A stretch of DNA of 64,000 nucleotides from positions 23,851,912-23,915,911 of the forward strand of contig CM055093.1 of NCBI GenBank assembly GCA_029204225.1. Reading direction: 5' to 3'. The notes beneath the pieces were generated by a model. That model did not search any database. It saw only the letters and a list, made by a program, of their open reading frames with translations, and was not told the DNA's origin. The stretch is from Diphasiastrum complanatum (Eukaryota > Streptophyta > Lycopodiopsida > Lycopodiales > Lycopodiaceae). Shown piece by piece: positions 1-13,300 of this stretch. Numbering within the stretch: the stretch's first letter is position 1; each line of letters begins with the position of its first letter. Made by a program: the position numbers and the translations under genes.

Positions 1-1135
1 AATAGAGTCGGAAAAGCCAAGCTGACGTAGTCTGCTGATCAAAAGATGACGGGGAACAATATCAAAGGCTTTAGAGAGATCAACGAAACAAGCAAATACC
101 TTCTTGCCCATATGCTTTGCCTCCTCAAGGATAGTACATAGGGTGAGGACATGATCAAGAGTGCTATAACCCAAGCGGAAGCCAGCCTGGCTAGTCGCAT
201 ACATTAGTCGAGAATCAGCCTCTGCAGTAATGAAGTTCTGGAGAATAGTGGCGTACAACTTGGCCATGGCATGACCGATCATAATAGTGTGATAGTTGTG
301 GACATTCATGTCATCGCTTGCTTTAAGAATGGGGTGGAGATTGGTGGCCCAAGGTATGGGGAAACCATCAACAACAGAGCGATTGAAACAGCGGGCCAGG
401 AAAGGGCAGGGCATTGTTGTTCTGCCAAGACGCCTTGTACCATGGTGTCTAAGGAGGGTGCTACAGAAGACAAAGAGGTGGTAGATGATCTTAGGATAGA
501 AGCCCATGATTTGGTCTCATGTACTTCTTCCTTGAGAGTAGGTACCTTCTGTACAAGTTCCACCGTCTCATGAAGCTATTGTTCAAGAACGGGAATCCGA
601 ACATTTCACGCAACAGTGTCAAGTAGGGGAAGCTTACTCATGGATGCCTTAGTATCCTCAACAGCATGGGAGATACTAGGGATGATGTCCCTCTGCAAAG
701 CACTAAGCGCAGCACGAAGAGAAGCATTTTCAGTTGTTGAGCGTCAATCGTGGCAGTTTTAGTAAGCAAATCTGCACAAAGTTCATTGAGTTGTGAAAGG
801 CGGCAAATTGCTTAGAAATGTACTCATTTATCGAGGAGATGTTCTCAGGAGTGGTGTGCCGCATGTAGGTGTGGCCTGTGTCTCCCATAGCAACTAAGGA
901 CGAAGCAACGACCTATGGTGGCCGAGCACTGACAAATCGGTAGGCATGGTGGATGCAATCTCCAAAGTACGAAGACGTTTGAGAGAGCCTGTAGGCATAA
1001 ACTTCTTGGCTCGCTTTGTGCGCAAGACAAAGCCTAGAGGTAGGCGAAACGAAGCCGTAGGATGATTTGCAGGAGATAGATCAAAGAGGCAGCAAGAACA
1101 GTAGCGAGGCACTCAGCACATTAGATGGATCAGCG
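1..1135 (-). pseudogene. LINE-A: internally deleted L1-type retrotransposon (ORF1 fused to RT)
   Basis: This is a non-LTR retrotransposon relic read on the minus strand and running off the left edge. Bases 430-1110 match the ORF1 region of the LINE at 31.5-36.2 kb (its 35500-36160). Bases 1-410 match that element's reverse-transcriptase region (33365-33770). The roughly 1.7 kb between them, coding for the rest of ORF1 and the APE-type endonuclease, is missing, so the minus-strand frame at 306-563 runs from the ORF1 coiled-coil tail straight into RT N-terminal sequence. ORF1 proteins of this type bind RNA; the RT would prime at a nicked target. Several stops and frameshifts make it dead. The 5' end is placed near 1135, where similarity to the other copy stops and a GA tract begins. 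Confidence 0.8.
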
Positions 1136-1138
1136 ATA

Positions 1139-1163
1139 AGAGAGAGAGAGAGAGAGAGAGAGA
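1139..1163. repeat. (GA)n tract at the junction of LINE-A 5' end and LINE-B 3' end
   Basis: An uninterrupted GA dinucleotide run. Read on the minus strand it is a CT run placed directly after the AATAAAG-like end of LINE-B, in the position where a LINE tail is expected. Confidence 0.8.
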
Positions 1164-1184
1164 TCTTTATTAATGTCCTTTACA

Positions 1185-1196
1185 TACCCTAAGGTA
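1185..1196 (-). other. Possible 3' stem-loop of LINE-B
   Basis: TACCCTAAGGTA can fold as a short hairpin about 20 bases before the AATAAAG end. The same relative position in the second LINE holds a perfect palindrome (31578-31591) of different sequence, so the fold rather than the sequence seems kept. Confidence 0.4.
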
Positions 1197-2870
1197 CATA
1201 GGACTAAGAAAAGGTACATGTCAAGTGTGTACATAAGAGCTTTAAAGCTCAATTACTTACAAGAAAACAACAACTGCAAAAAAATACTATAACTGCCTAT
1301 GAGATGGCTGGCCCAGTTAGAGTCCATTAGCCTGGTGTAGTGGATGTCCAACAGCCTGGACGAAATGATGTATGGTGTGCCATGAGGATGAATGTGTCAT
1401 GAACCTTTGTCGCCTGGTGGGCTATCGGTGCCATCTCTGCTGTCGTGATGCTCTAGACTGCGGTCTAGTGACTAGCTCTCTCTCTGAGCATCGCCACTGT
1501 CGTTGCTGCCTATGTCTGGATGCATCTGGGATCTCAACCTCTCCGTCAAAATCACTACTCAAAGGTACCTCGGATCTTAGTCTCCGGCGTGATATGCACT
1601 CACCAATGCTCAATTGTACCAATGAAGGTGTATCCGGATCCAGTCTCCTCATCCTCAGGTGTGATATCTCTCAGATCATCAATGCGACACATCTGGGGTC
1701 CTCATATGAGATCATGATAGAGAGTGTGGCTGGAAGCTCCCTGAACAAACAATAGTATCTCCCTCTTATCTTGTAGTAAGCTAGGCATCTGAAGAGAAAA
1801 TGTGACTCATCCTCGGTCTCATGAATATCACACATACAACAAAACCGGGCCTCTCGTGGAGTGCCACTATATCTGTCGGTCTCAACAGCCAACTAGTGTG
1901 AGGAGACCAGGAACGGACCCATCATTGTCCGCAGTCTGTGTGAAATACTCTCTAGCAGATAGCCAGGTACTATAGGGCGTCCAGCTAGATCACGAGATAG
2001 AAAATGTGTGCAATAAAACTCGCTCTTAGACCCCAATGGACCCGCCAGGTGCTCTGAAGATATGATTTGCAGAGGTGGCCCCAGATATACTGATGAGTGC
2101 CCGCAGGTAGGTCAGTAATCTGAATACCACTGTGGAGAGACGGCTAGCCTGGGAATACCATGAGAAAGACTGTCCCCCTGAGTGTAATCGTCGAGATGAG
2201 GGTAGAGCCACTGCAGCATAGTGTGTGTCCCCAACCTGGAAATCCTATAGCCGTTGTATGAATGTGATAATGTGGAATAGGGCCTCAATCTGGATGGGGG
2301 GTACAACAAACTCCACCAATATAATCTGGTGTGGCACAAAGGGCTTAGCCAATATCATCCGAGAGAGCCGTGAGATGTGTGCCCAATCAGTGGATGTCAA
2401 ACCAATACTCCATATCTCGGCTGCGTACATAGCTGAGGAGACAACCATAGTGTCAAAGAGTCGACACTTACCGGTCACATCCATGATGTGTGAACTGAAG
2501 GATAGTCTCTCCAGATCTACCAATGAGGCATAACCCTTCCGTACCCGAGAAGCAGTTGCCTGTCTCATGCTGAAAGTGGGACCTGAGAAAACCACCCCCA
2601 AGTATGTCAAGGAATCAACAACCTCAAGTAGATGACCATCCCATAGAAGCTCTTGTCGCATCATGAAAGACCTGGGGGTGTTGGACACCATAACCTTGGT
2701 CTTAGCCACATTCACCGACAAACCCCACAGTGTACAGAAGGAAAGAAGCGCATCAAGGTGCTATTGTAGGCCCTCCCTCATAGCAATAATGAGATCGCCC
2801 AGTGTACATCCCTCCCCTCCATCACTCTGTATAACCTGCTCTAGTTCATCTATGTAAAGACCAAAGAGAG

Positions 2871-3040
2871 TAGGCGAAAGTGGACAACCCTGCTTGACCC
2901 CAATAGTACTATCCACCTCTAGTAATATAACTCCCGAGACTCGGATCCGGCCAATAACTTGCCTGTATACTGCTACTATTGCCTGTGTAGGCGAAAGTGG
3001 ACAACCTTGCTTGACCTCAATAGTACTATCCCCTAGTAAT
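2871..3040. repeat. Local direct duplication inside LINE-B, spacing 118 bp
   Basis: About 48 bases beginning GTAGGCGAAAGTGGACAACC at 2871 recur at 2989 with only a few changes. They contain the RT GCPLSP-coding segment, so part of the RT core was duplicated in tandem after or during insertion. Confidence 0.75.
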
Positions 3041-3080
3041 CCTATGCCTACTCTTGACTGTGACCCTCATACAGTTGAGG

Positions 3081-3704
3081 CATTTCGCCTACTAGTACTC
3101 CATCTAGGCAAACGTGGATAGTATGGAGAAGTCCATGCATGAAATGCAAATGCTGCTCGAATCTGTTATAGGCAAGCAAGTGTCATCATATTCGTACCCT
3201 CACCTGCCCTTCTCTTGTCGCAGTTCTTGCCCCAAATTCTTATTTCATCTTCTGTTCGTCTTGTATCCTATCCCATTCCTTTTCATGAAGATAAAGACAT
3301 AAAGCTTACTAGATTTGCTAGTAGTACTCCATAGAGGATGTTGTGGACCAGTGGTTGCACAAATGGGAAGATTCTTTAACCTTGAGCGAGCCCCAACTGA
3401 AGGTTTTTGTCTTGGAAGGCATCTATACATAGTCGCGTCAAGAAGGGGGCAAGGATGAGGAGATCTTGGATGACTTATTGGTCAATGAGAGTGATGATGA
3501 CACTAGACGTTTCATGACTATTACGGTGTAAAAGATTGTTCCAGAAGCACCAATTTTTCTCTTATCCACCAAGGCACATGAAGCTTATCAATTTCCATTT
3601 AGTGAACTAATATGCATTAGGGGGAATCTTGAAGGTCATGACGTGCTCGTCTTATTTTACACTAGTTCCTCACATAATATTATTATTCATGTGTGGTGAA
3701 GAAG
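3081..3704. other. No recognisable gene; possible Gypsy debris
   Basis: Short frames only (for example 3114-3302 plus strand), with no family I recognise. The stretch from about 3440 to 3700 reads in the same direction as the Gypsy RT that follows and could be its eroded upstream pol sequence, but no motif supports this. Confidence 0.3.
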
Positions 3705-4100
3705 ATTCGCTTAGCTACTATTCATTGTGATTACTGGTACAAAGTTGAGATGCCAGATAGTAAGGGCATAGAAGTTTGAGATGAGAGAGTCTCTCGACTG
3801 CCGCCTAGAAGGAATGTAGAGCATCATATTGAGCTCATTCCAGAGCCAAGTTCGGGGTGTAGGCCTCCCCAACTGAAAGAGGAAGAGGAAGTTAAAAGAA
3901 TGTTGGAGGAATATCTCAAGCTCGGGTATGTCCATCCTAATTATTCAGCCTTCGCCTTTCCTATTTTATTTGCTAAGAAAAAAGATGATAATTTTTGGAT
4001 GTGCATTGATTATAGGGGATTGGACCAAATCACTGTAAAAAAAAATTCCAATGCCCAAGATTGATGATCTACTATTCGAATATCACATCATTCCTTTCAA
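3705..4100 (+). pseudogene. Ty3/Gypsy reverse transcriptase, N-terminal fragment
   Basis: The plus strand encodes LPPRRNVEHHIELIPEP, then LKEEEEVKRMLEEYLKLGYVHP, then PILFAKKKDDNFWMCIDYRGLDQITVK, followed after a one-base shift by MPKIDDLL. This order is diagnostic of the start of Ty3/Gypsy RT (the CIDYRxLNxIT block followed by PxIDDLLD). A frameshift lies in the A-run at about 4037-4046 and an in-frame stop near 3779. The catalytic YxDD box and everything after it are absent. It sits downstream (in gene sense) of the last visible PrimPol exon, presumably in an intron or the 3' flank of that gene. Confidence 0.8.
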
Positions 4101-4370
4101 GTCTACAAAAGTGTTTCTTATTGAAAACAGCTTAACTATTTTACACTAGAAAGTCCTCTTTTTACTGATTGAACAAGATTGCTTAATACCTATCTACCAA
4201 CCTGCAAACAAGAACTGCAGCTACATTGATGCTCTCACAGTGAAGTCACTCGGCCATTATTTTGCATGAACTATCCAGCTATTGTGATGCCTGTTCATAT
4301 TCACTAGCTATGTATTGCAGGCTAGAAATGACAGGTAATTCATACTATTTCTCAAGGGTATGTATCCTAC

Positions 4371-7300
4371 CTTTCCCTTGCACCTGAAACGGTGTGTTGG
4401 TAGAAGCATAGAAGACTTTCCTGCCTTGGATGAGAAAGGAAGGCGAAAACTACGATTGCGAGAGTAAACAGCTTGATCAACAAAAATTTTACTTTGCTGC
4501 ATAGCTCGAGAATCCCCCTCGAGGACAAATAAGTGGTTAAACTTGTCATCACTGTCTCGAAGTCTAGATATTCTCGCACAAATCTGCAAGCATGAAATGC
4601 GAGAAATCATACATTTTCCACTATACACCTGGTTTTGTAGATGAGGTACTCAAGATCAAAGAAACAGGCAGACTGAAATTCTAGACAACCCTGAAAATTC
4701 ACAAGAATCATTGGAAAAGGTAGGCCTGAAGAGCTTGCCCAAAGGAAGAAGAGTATCAAACAAAACGGACAAGACAAACTGAGTCTCAGAAAGTATGACC
4801 TCCCCAACGAAAGCGCCCACGTGCGAATTGTCTCGGAATGCTGCCTTTGGTATCCGAATCACTAAATGCCGAGAAAATTTTTCTGTTGAAGTTCACACTG
4901 TAATGAGAAACAATATGTAATCGTGAAGTACGCTCCTTAATAATGCCACTCCTTCCTATCTTATAATTGAAGGTATAGAGATTCATGACATAGAACTTAT
5001 AGACCAATTCATATATCCAGGGATTACATGGCACTTTGTAGAATGATTTACTTACTATTCAAAAGAAAATTTGCAGACTTCTACTTGGAGGTAATGTAAT
5101 ACACAGTTTTGTGACTAATTATAGCACTGACCAGCCATAGTCTCATCATCTGTTATGGCACCATCAAATTTCAATACCATGCCATCATGGCACGGAATGA
5201 CACTTGGCTTTGTTTTGAAATGAAGTTCAAAATGGGTATACCCAAAAAAAGCAGACAAAGGAATAACAAGTTAGCTTCTATGTCTTTCACAATTCAAAAG
5301 AAGGATAATGACCATTTAGATACTTATTTAGCACACTAGATCAAAAGTTATAGCCGTACCATGCTTATCTGTAATATATAGCAAATATCAAGTCTAGGAC
5401 AGTACCCAAACATGAATTTTTAAAAATCAATCCTTAATTTTCTGAAGATCAGCCACAAAGGCTTAGAAATTTTACAAAGACCAAAGCACCAAGTTTCTAT
5501 CATTTTTCAGAGATGAATGGAAGACGCGGTCATGAAGAAGGTTAGAACTAAAGAGAAACGTTGTTGAAGTTTGTACTTACTCATAGAATGTAACAAAGAT
5601 TCCAAGTCTTGACCTCAGCTTGTACAATGCCGAGAAGTTGGCTGGTGGCCAAGGTGAATATCAAAAGATAGAAACACAGAACCTAGCCACAACTTAGAAG
5701 ATCTACAACAAGAATTGCATGTTCACTAACACAGCATAAAAATTTATCAATTTTCAAACATTCCAAAAAGGCATGCCATCATTAATTTGATGTAGTTCAC
5801 TTACAGCGTCTTACATAATTGTTCATTTGACATCCTTACTCACATCATCAAGGGCCATTCATAGCTTGTAATTTAAAAAGGATTCACTCTGGTTCCACCT
5901 TCTGTCTGTGTTACAAAATAGTCAAACCAGATCAATTCATTGCTATACAGTTACTTAAAAAACCCATTCTGTGATGACATTCATGAAAATGCTCAACTTT
6001 CATGCGTTAGACCTAATTCTCCAAGATTACATGAAAATGAATGGTGAGCTACCTTGGCAAATGATTGATAGTCCATACCTTCGCAAAAATTAGTGACACA
6101 ACCAAAGACTGTTTTCCAATTTGATAGGCAAGCATTCTTCGTACTTTATACCATTTATCCAGTCAAATTTACATTGAGCAAATATTGACAATGTGCCCCT
6201 ACATATTTACAGCACTTACATTGTCCTGATATCTGTTTGAAAGGTCCAAAAGCATCCACACACACAAAACTAACAAGAGGTCAAGTGCATTTCGGCTAGT
6301 CTAAAAATATCACTAAATGGGATTGCACGTCACTAAAAGATGAACCAGTGGTTACATACAGCTGTCAATAGAAGGGCGAGGATTATCAAAGAATCTGCAT
6401 TCCAGGTAAAATAAATTTCTCCTTTTAACATTGGAATAGATTTGAAATATATCTCAATGGCATGTGGTTATTACTACCCACTTGTACGAGAATTCTTATA
6501 TGAAGTTGCCTACTAAAAGTGACAGAAACAAATATCTTCTTAAGATTGGATTTGAATCAAAGTTTTCAATGCTGATGTTATTATGTTATACATAAAACAG
6601 CAAACATACTATTCTTAAATCATGTAATTCCTTATGGCAAATCTATCTTATCAAATTTCCATCAAGACATATACCTTAGCACGTAAGACCTTCGAGAAGC
6701 AAAAGCATTTGGCTTGATATGATGACATGCAGCAAGGATAAAGAGAGAGCACTGACAAATACTTTTATTTCAGGCCCCAATAGCAACCTGATGCCTATGA
6801 GTAAAACAGTAGAGGCTTTGTGTTTCTAAAAGTATGTACTTTATCAGCTTCAGAGCTACAATCAAGCATATCACCTAATAAACACACCAGTCATTTTGAA
6901 TGATCTCCAGAGGACTGAAGAAGTAAACTCTTTGAATGAATTCGATGATTCTATAAAAATATGTTACTGTTTTAGCACGTAAGTCATACAAATAGGCAAA
7001 AAAGAAAACCTCCAGTTGAAGAGTCCAGTTCCACAGTCCAGCAAGGTTCATAAGTTAGAGAATACACATCCCAAAACGCAGAACTAACTGCTGACAACAA
7101 GATGTCTACCATTTCCTCCCCATCTGCATCCTTGTTCACATCACGATTGAACTCTATGTCGAAATAAAGGTGGCAGGGGATTCTCTGTAAGAAATACCCA
7201 GGTAAATGTTGCAATTGAAACCCAGTAAGTTAGGCAAATAGCACCACTTAGAGCCTAGACCATTTTGTTTACATGTCTAATTTTGAAATTGCAATACATT

Positions 7301-10300
7301 CATTTTCAGAAATCACATATCAGATGTAAGTAATATGACTATGCTCAGCAAGTAATATACTCTTCATCCAAAGATAGTTGAAATAGCTCCACCAAACCAT
7401 TGGCATAAAGATAGAAATAGTTTCTTGACCACCAAGGATCACGTACGGTCTTATCATCTCCAAACGTATGTTTCTAACTGGAATGAAGAAATTAACTGGT
7501 CACAAGTTACTAACAAAGCTTCAAAAGAAAAGAAGCATGAAGCTTAAAGCATATGTTTATGCTGCCATAAGCATCAAAAAGACATAAAAGTCGTAGCAAA
7601 GCTAGAAATTGCGCACACTCCTTAGCTTATCAAACGGCTTTATTATTTTCCTCAACAAGTAACTGTCACGATGTTAAGGGCATAGAATCACTGCTGATTT
7701 ACAAAAGAATCTCTGCTACTACCAGGACGAGGAACCCTATAACATTGAGAGGTGACTCTCCAGAACTGAATCGAATCAAAGCCTATTGAAAATAATATGG
7801 GACCATGGAAATATGTTGACCTCATGCCATTTTGACCAAAACCTTCAATCAAAAATATCGACTAAGGAACCTGAGACAGCTTAGCCTCAAGAAAGATGTG
7901 ACATATGCAACTATCTTCAATGAAAGCAAAAATGCGTTTGCATACTTTCTGGGACAGTTTTCTCTACCAAAAAATCAGCACATTTAGTCATAAGCTACTA
8001 ATATCAGGACGATCAAGTACATATAGCCAATCAATAAAAGTTCACACATAGATTAATGTATATATTAGGATGAGACAAGTAAAAAATGAGATTAAGCTTT
8101 AAAAAAAGTGATACTTCCAAGTTAAAATTTGCTGCGCTTCATTTTGTATGAGCCAACAAAAATTAAAGCAGAAAGTGATCTGTTAACTTTCAAAAATTTG
8201 CCTCAATTTAGCTACATAATTGAGATTATGTCCATAGGAATACCAACCATTCAACAAAAAGATATTAGAAATCAGAGAAACAAGAAAACTATCCCAAAAT
8301 ATCATCGAGTTCAATGATCTTAAGAAAACCTTGTTCTCTTAGCTTCATTTTGTATAGAAAACAAAACTCAAAGCAAAAAGTGCTTTGTTAACTTCCATAT
8401 GATGTGGTGAAATCCTAAGTGAGAACTTTGAATCAACATAAGGTGGGTAGGCTCTTTTTCTGTAAAAGAGAAATTAGAAGATTTCCTTAGCTCCAACTTG
8501 CATTGATACCCATCCCTAAGGATTTTTCCTTAGGAACGGTTGTTGCGTTCCTAAGAAACGGTTTTAGGAACCGTTCCTGAATTTGTTCCATTGATTTTAG
8601 GAACCTTCCTGGATCTCTTCGATGTGTTACCACTCCTGTGAAGATTGAGTAGGCAACTGAGATCCATTGATTGCAAGTAGCCCGTTGATCTGGCAACTTG
8701 TTGATTTAAAATTGTTGTACCCATTGATCCCGTTGATCTGGCAACTTGTTGATTTGAAATAGTTGTATTGGCATCTGAAATCCATTGATCCCCTTGATCT
8801 GGCAACCCGTTCATCTGAAATCGTTGCCTTGAATTGAAATAGTTGGCATGATCAGCTGAACCCGTTGTGGCATTCGCATCTGGCAACCGGAAAAAAAGTT
8901 AAGAAATAGTTTAAAAACCATTCCTTAGGTTCCTTTTCGTTCCATTTCATGGAACTTTGGCTTCAAGTGTTATGTACCATAACAGTATGCCCTTAAGTGA
9001 TGGCCTCGCAAGGGGCAGGACACAGGTCTAGAGTTGTCGACATGTTTGGATGACACGCGTCACCATCCTAGTAGGTGGTCACGTGTCGCCAGCGGAACCA
9101 TGCTTGATGGGACCCACTTGTACTATGCCTATATAGAGGTGGGGCATCCCTTTTGCCATTCACTCAGTTTGGTTTACCACTAACCTCTGTTTCAAGTTGA
9201 TTCTTGAAAAAGGTTGGTTATGGTTTGCTGGAAAAATTTGTTTGAATAAACAAATGTTTTTTTCTTTTAAAACCTTTGATCCCCCCCCCCCCCCCCTCTT
9301 TTCAATTCACCTTAAAAAAATAAATTTTTGCATGTGGCCAACATGACGCTAGCCAGTGCTGCAAGTACCCCCCACCGGGGAGGGGGGGGTTGGGTGTTAT
9401 GTACCATAACGATACGCCCTTCAGTGATGGCCTTGCAAGGGGCATAATGCAGGTCTGGCGTTATCGACATGCTTTGGTGCCACGCGTCACCATCCTAGGT
9501 GGTCACATGTCGAGCTAATTGGTTAAATGAGCAGTGTGAAGAGAATTCACCAGGAACTATTTATTTTAATCTATATTGTTTATAAGACACATGATTTGTG
9601 AATCATTATGATTCATTAGTAAAAGTTATGTGCATAGAATATAGGAAATTGTTGATATAGAGTATTTTTTGAATGGGAAATAAACTCCAAGTTATTGACT
9701 CTATCCTAGTGAGCTCATATTGGATGATAAAGTTTAACAAATATCAAGAGTAACCACTAAATGCAGTTGGAATTTAGCAGAACTTTGTAAACTCTAGATT
9801 TTGTTCTGGAGAATTGGGTTGGAAGAATATTCTTAAAGTTCAGTAATTTTCGTTGAGGGAAAAAGACTTTAGGATGATTCTTATATTTCCTAAGTAGTCA
9901 TATACTCCAATATCTTTTAATGATTAAGTTTGGTTTGGAATCTTTCAAGTTATGGTTAATGAATCATAAGATTCTAAATATTTGTGATTGACGGATCATG
10001 AATAGATACTTAATTGTTATCAGAAGATTATAAGAAAATATGACAATTCTTGTGTATAGTGATTAATCTTTGATCTGTTGAATGAGTCAGTATGCTTGGC
10101 ATGCCAGTCTGACATTAGATTAGTGACATTAGGAATCGAACAACGTATTGATTTTTCAATTTCGATTGACTTTGTAGTAACAGTTTTTTTGGTTGCATTT
10201 TTAAGTTACGTAAATGTTTTTAAGAAAATTTGAGTCCCAAAGTTCATATTTTTCAGTTTTTTCAGTTTATGTGAAATGAACTTAGATCAGTGAAATGACC

Positions 10301-13300
10301 ATACTGAGCATTAAGTTCAGTGAGAATTTGGTCCCTGTATTTTCACTAAAATCAAAAATGGACGTATTCATTAACTGAAGTTAAGTTATTTTCTGTTAAT
10401 AGATCATTCAAGACGACAGAAGAAGCCGCAAATCCTGTTGTACCCTCGTACATGCACATTTGCTTGTAGTTGAGTACTAACATGAACTATCGAGACCAGC
10501 AAATGGAGGTTCTGATGAACCAAGTGAAATTATTGTCTTCTCTGAATCTCGGATTCCAAGCTGAGACCTACTCAGAGGAGAAGGAGAAAAAGCCGAAAGT
10601 GGTGGAGGATTGGCTCGTGAAATGGAACAATTATTTCAATCTCCACGGAGTTCCTGAAGAGAAGAAGATCGAGAGCGTAGTTTTATTTCTGTTGCAAAGC
10701 GTTGTCTTGACCATCAAACCCATTACCTGGGATGCAATTACAGAAGTCTTTAAAAAAGCTTTCACCATTGTTGAAGACGTCGACTATTACCAAAAGTTCG
10801 TCAACTGCAAGATGGGAAATAAGAGTTTAGATTTTTATATCTAGGAATTCATCGATCTTTGGAATCGAGTTCCATCATTTTGGCACTATGCCAGTTTGTC
10901 CTAGGGTTGCCTACCAATTATAAGAAAAGAATGTAGAGGAAATGTGCTTCAAAACCTCAAGGAACCACAGAACTAGAATCAGAAATAGCATTTGAACAAC
11001 GCTCAAGCTCAGCAGATACAGTAGCACAAGAAGCAAAGTTTGCAAAGTCAGTGCGAAGGCACTTTGCCAGTTATGCACGTTGGGGGAGTAATAGATGCCT
11101 TGTTTATTAAGAGATCAAGGGATGATGTCATTGTCTTTTCCATGATTCTCCAATCACTTTGTTCACTTATTTCATATGCAGACCTTCGGTCTATGGCCCT
11201 GATGCTATGCAAAATCTTCTTGCTTCGTAGAAATATATGTCAAAGAGATCAATATGGACACCAGGACTCCCAAACCGAAATTACCGCAACGTATTGCTTT
11301 GAGACCGATTTTCATGGCTACCAGGAGACCTCACCGATCTAGGGCTCATGCGAGGAGACCTGCCGTTTCCTCTTCAATACCTATATTATCATCTATCCTC
11401 GCTTTCTTCAGTAGGGGTCCATTGTGATATGATATCTATTATACAACTTTACTCAAAGTTTTCTAGAGATTTGTAACCTAACTTAACAAATATTAGGGGT
11501 CTTAGGGCAAATATCTACAAATGTATACATAGCAGAAAACATGCAAATGTATTTGCAAACTCAAACAAATGATGCTCCAAACATTTGCTCATAATTGTGA
11601 TCAAGATGAGTAATCGGGGGAAAAAAAAACCCGAGAAATGAAAACTTTTGTAGCAGACCAGTGTTTTGTATTAGCATGGGCATTGTTATTCTTTTTTTGA
11701 GGATATTGTGGTTTATTATTACTCTAGACTGTTTCGCATATGTAAAGGTGTTTTTATCAATAGTCTGAATGATATACTTAGCGTATATTCATAAATTCAT
11801 ATGTTTTGTTTAGATAAAAATTCAGGTATCTTAACAAAGAATGCTGGAAAAGTTATTGAACAGTATAAAAAGCTGTAGGTCCTATCTGTGCGCTATCAGG
11901 CCTTCAAGGAACTTGATATGGAGGCACAGCACAGTTCTGAAGCTTAAACCGTCAAATTGGGGGGGGGGGAACCATGCTGGTCTGCACAACATTATCCTTA
12001 CCAATACTAGTAGCTTCACTCGGATTATTGTGTTGAGAATATTGAAAATGTTTCTGTCACTTCAGCTGCTTAGATATAGACCATAAATGTATAAGAAATT
12101 GCACCATGCTTAGACACTATCACAGTGAGCATATGCTATTTACCATGTATACAATTTATAAAGCCTTGGCTCAGCCGTTACAAAAGTTTAGAATATGGTA
12201 TATATTTTACTCGTGTACTAGAAGTCAATGAAAAAAAATTACTGTGAATGAGCTTCACTATGCTTACAAGACGCCTCAATAGGATGAATTATGCTGTAAA
12301 AACCTGTCGAATGATCTCATAGTGATGGCGGACGTCAGCTTGCATATTCTTGTACCTGCTCAGGCATACATGCCAAATGTGAAATTCAATACCTAGTAAT
12401 CCCCAGAAACTGATATTAGGGAAACTCAATGGTAAGCTAAGGTTTTCAGCTTTTCAGTAAAAGCTAAGTTTGCAAGCCATTCACAATTTAAAATAATGAC
12501 AACTGCATTGGAGTGAATTTCCATCAAATTGCGTCGATAACAGTTTGTAAGTGCCAACATCTCCAACCAGAAGGTTTGAAAAAGATAAACACCTACTCTG
12601 CATCCTTACAAAAATAGAGGGAATAGATCATAAGATCCAAATTTAAACACTCAACAGAACAGATACCAGCATCTGTAAGGGGCAAAACTCTAGGAGCTCC
12701 TTTCAAACTTGGAGGTTAAGTGTTTGAATTGCTCAATATGATTTGCAGTAATCCAGCCGCCACCAGAAGCTGACTCATTGCAATTTGTGTTTTTATCATT
12801 AAAGTAACAAGCATTTCCTCTGCTTCTTACAAAAGCTTCTATTTTAACAGGGGCCAACATTTCATAACCTATACTCTGTTTTTTTTACGAAGTAAGATTG
12901 CAGTATTGCAGCTTGGAACTCTACTGTCCAGAACATGAAAGTTGGCAGCTGAAATATAGATGCTAAATACCATTAATGACCACAAAGAAAATCTTATGGA
13001 AGAATATTTTGTGACAGGCTTGCAGATGATTTGTAATTTTGCTGTGCCTTCAAAAGGCCATTTGACAGCAGCTATGGTCCTTACACAGTGCATGGTGAGG
13101 AATATACACCCCTCTAGAATTTAAATGCAGAAACATATGCATGCACTTTCTTCTAGACATTTTTAAAAGGACATCAATGAGTGCATGCATTCTTTGAAGT
13201 CAGAACATCAAGCTATACTATTCAGTTTGTTTGCAAGTGAGCTGAAAGACTTCTTTTGAAATATCCAACAAAAAGGAAGGTACAATCACATAACTAATCA

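Larger units (their letters stand above)
1164..3080 (-). pseudogene. LINE-B: 5'-truncated L1-type retrotransposon, C-terminal half of ORF2
   Basis: Minus-strand remnant of ORF2. Order from the 5' side: RT with the GCPLSP-type motif and the following IDELE-type segment (about 2830-2920), then an RT C-terminal region with the NVAKTKVMV and TYLGVVF motifs (2245-2721). Last comes a zf-RVT-like cysteine/histidine region (CCMCDIHETEDESHFLFRC at 1671-1892). The 3' end is TTAATAAAGAT followed by CT repeats. The segment that should carry the YADD catalytic box is missing: the frame goes from the GCTLGDLI region directly to the EGLQ region near 2770-2805. It is clearly related to, but diverged from, the LINE at 31.5-36.2 kb. 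No endonuclease or ORF1 remains. Inactive. Confidence 0.8.

Noticed and set aside
1372-1755. Plus-strand 127-codon Cys-rich frame
   Set aside because: Antisense shadow of the LINE-B ORF2 C-terminal region.
4308-4370. Continuation of the PrimPol frame beyond the 4371 donor
   Set aside because: The frame stays open for a few codons but similarity to PrimPol stops exactly at the GT donor.
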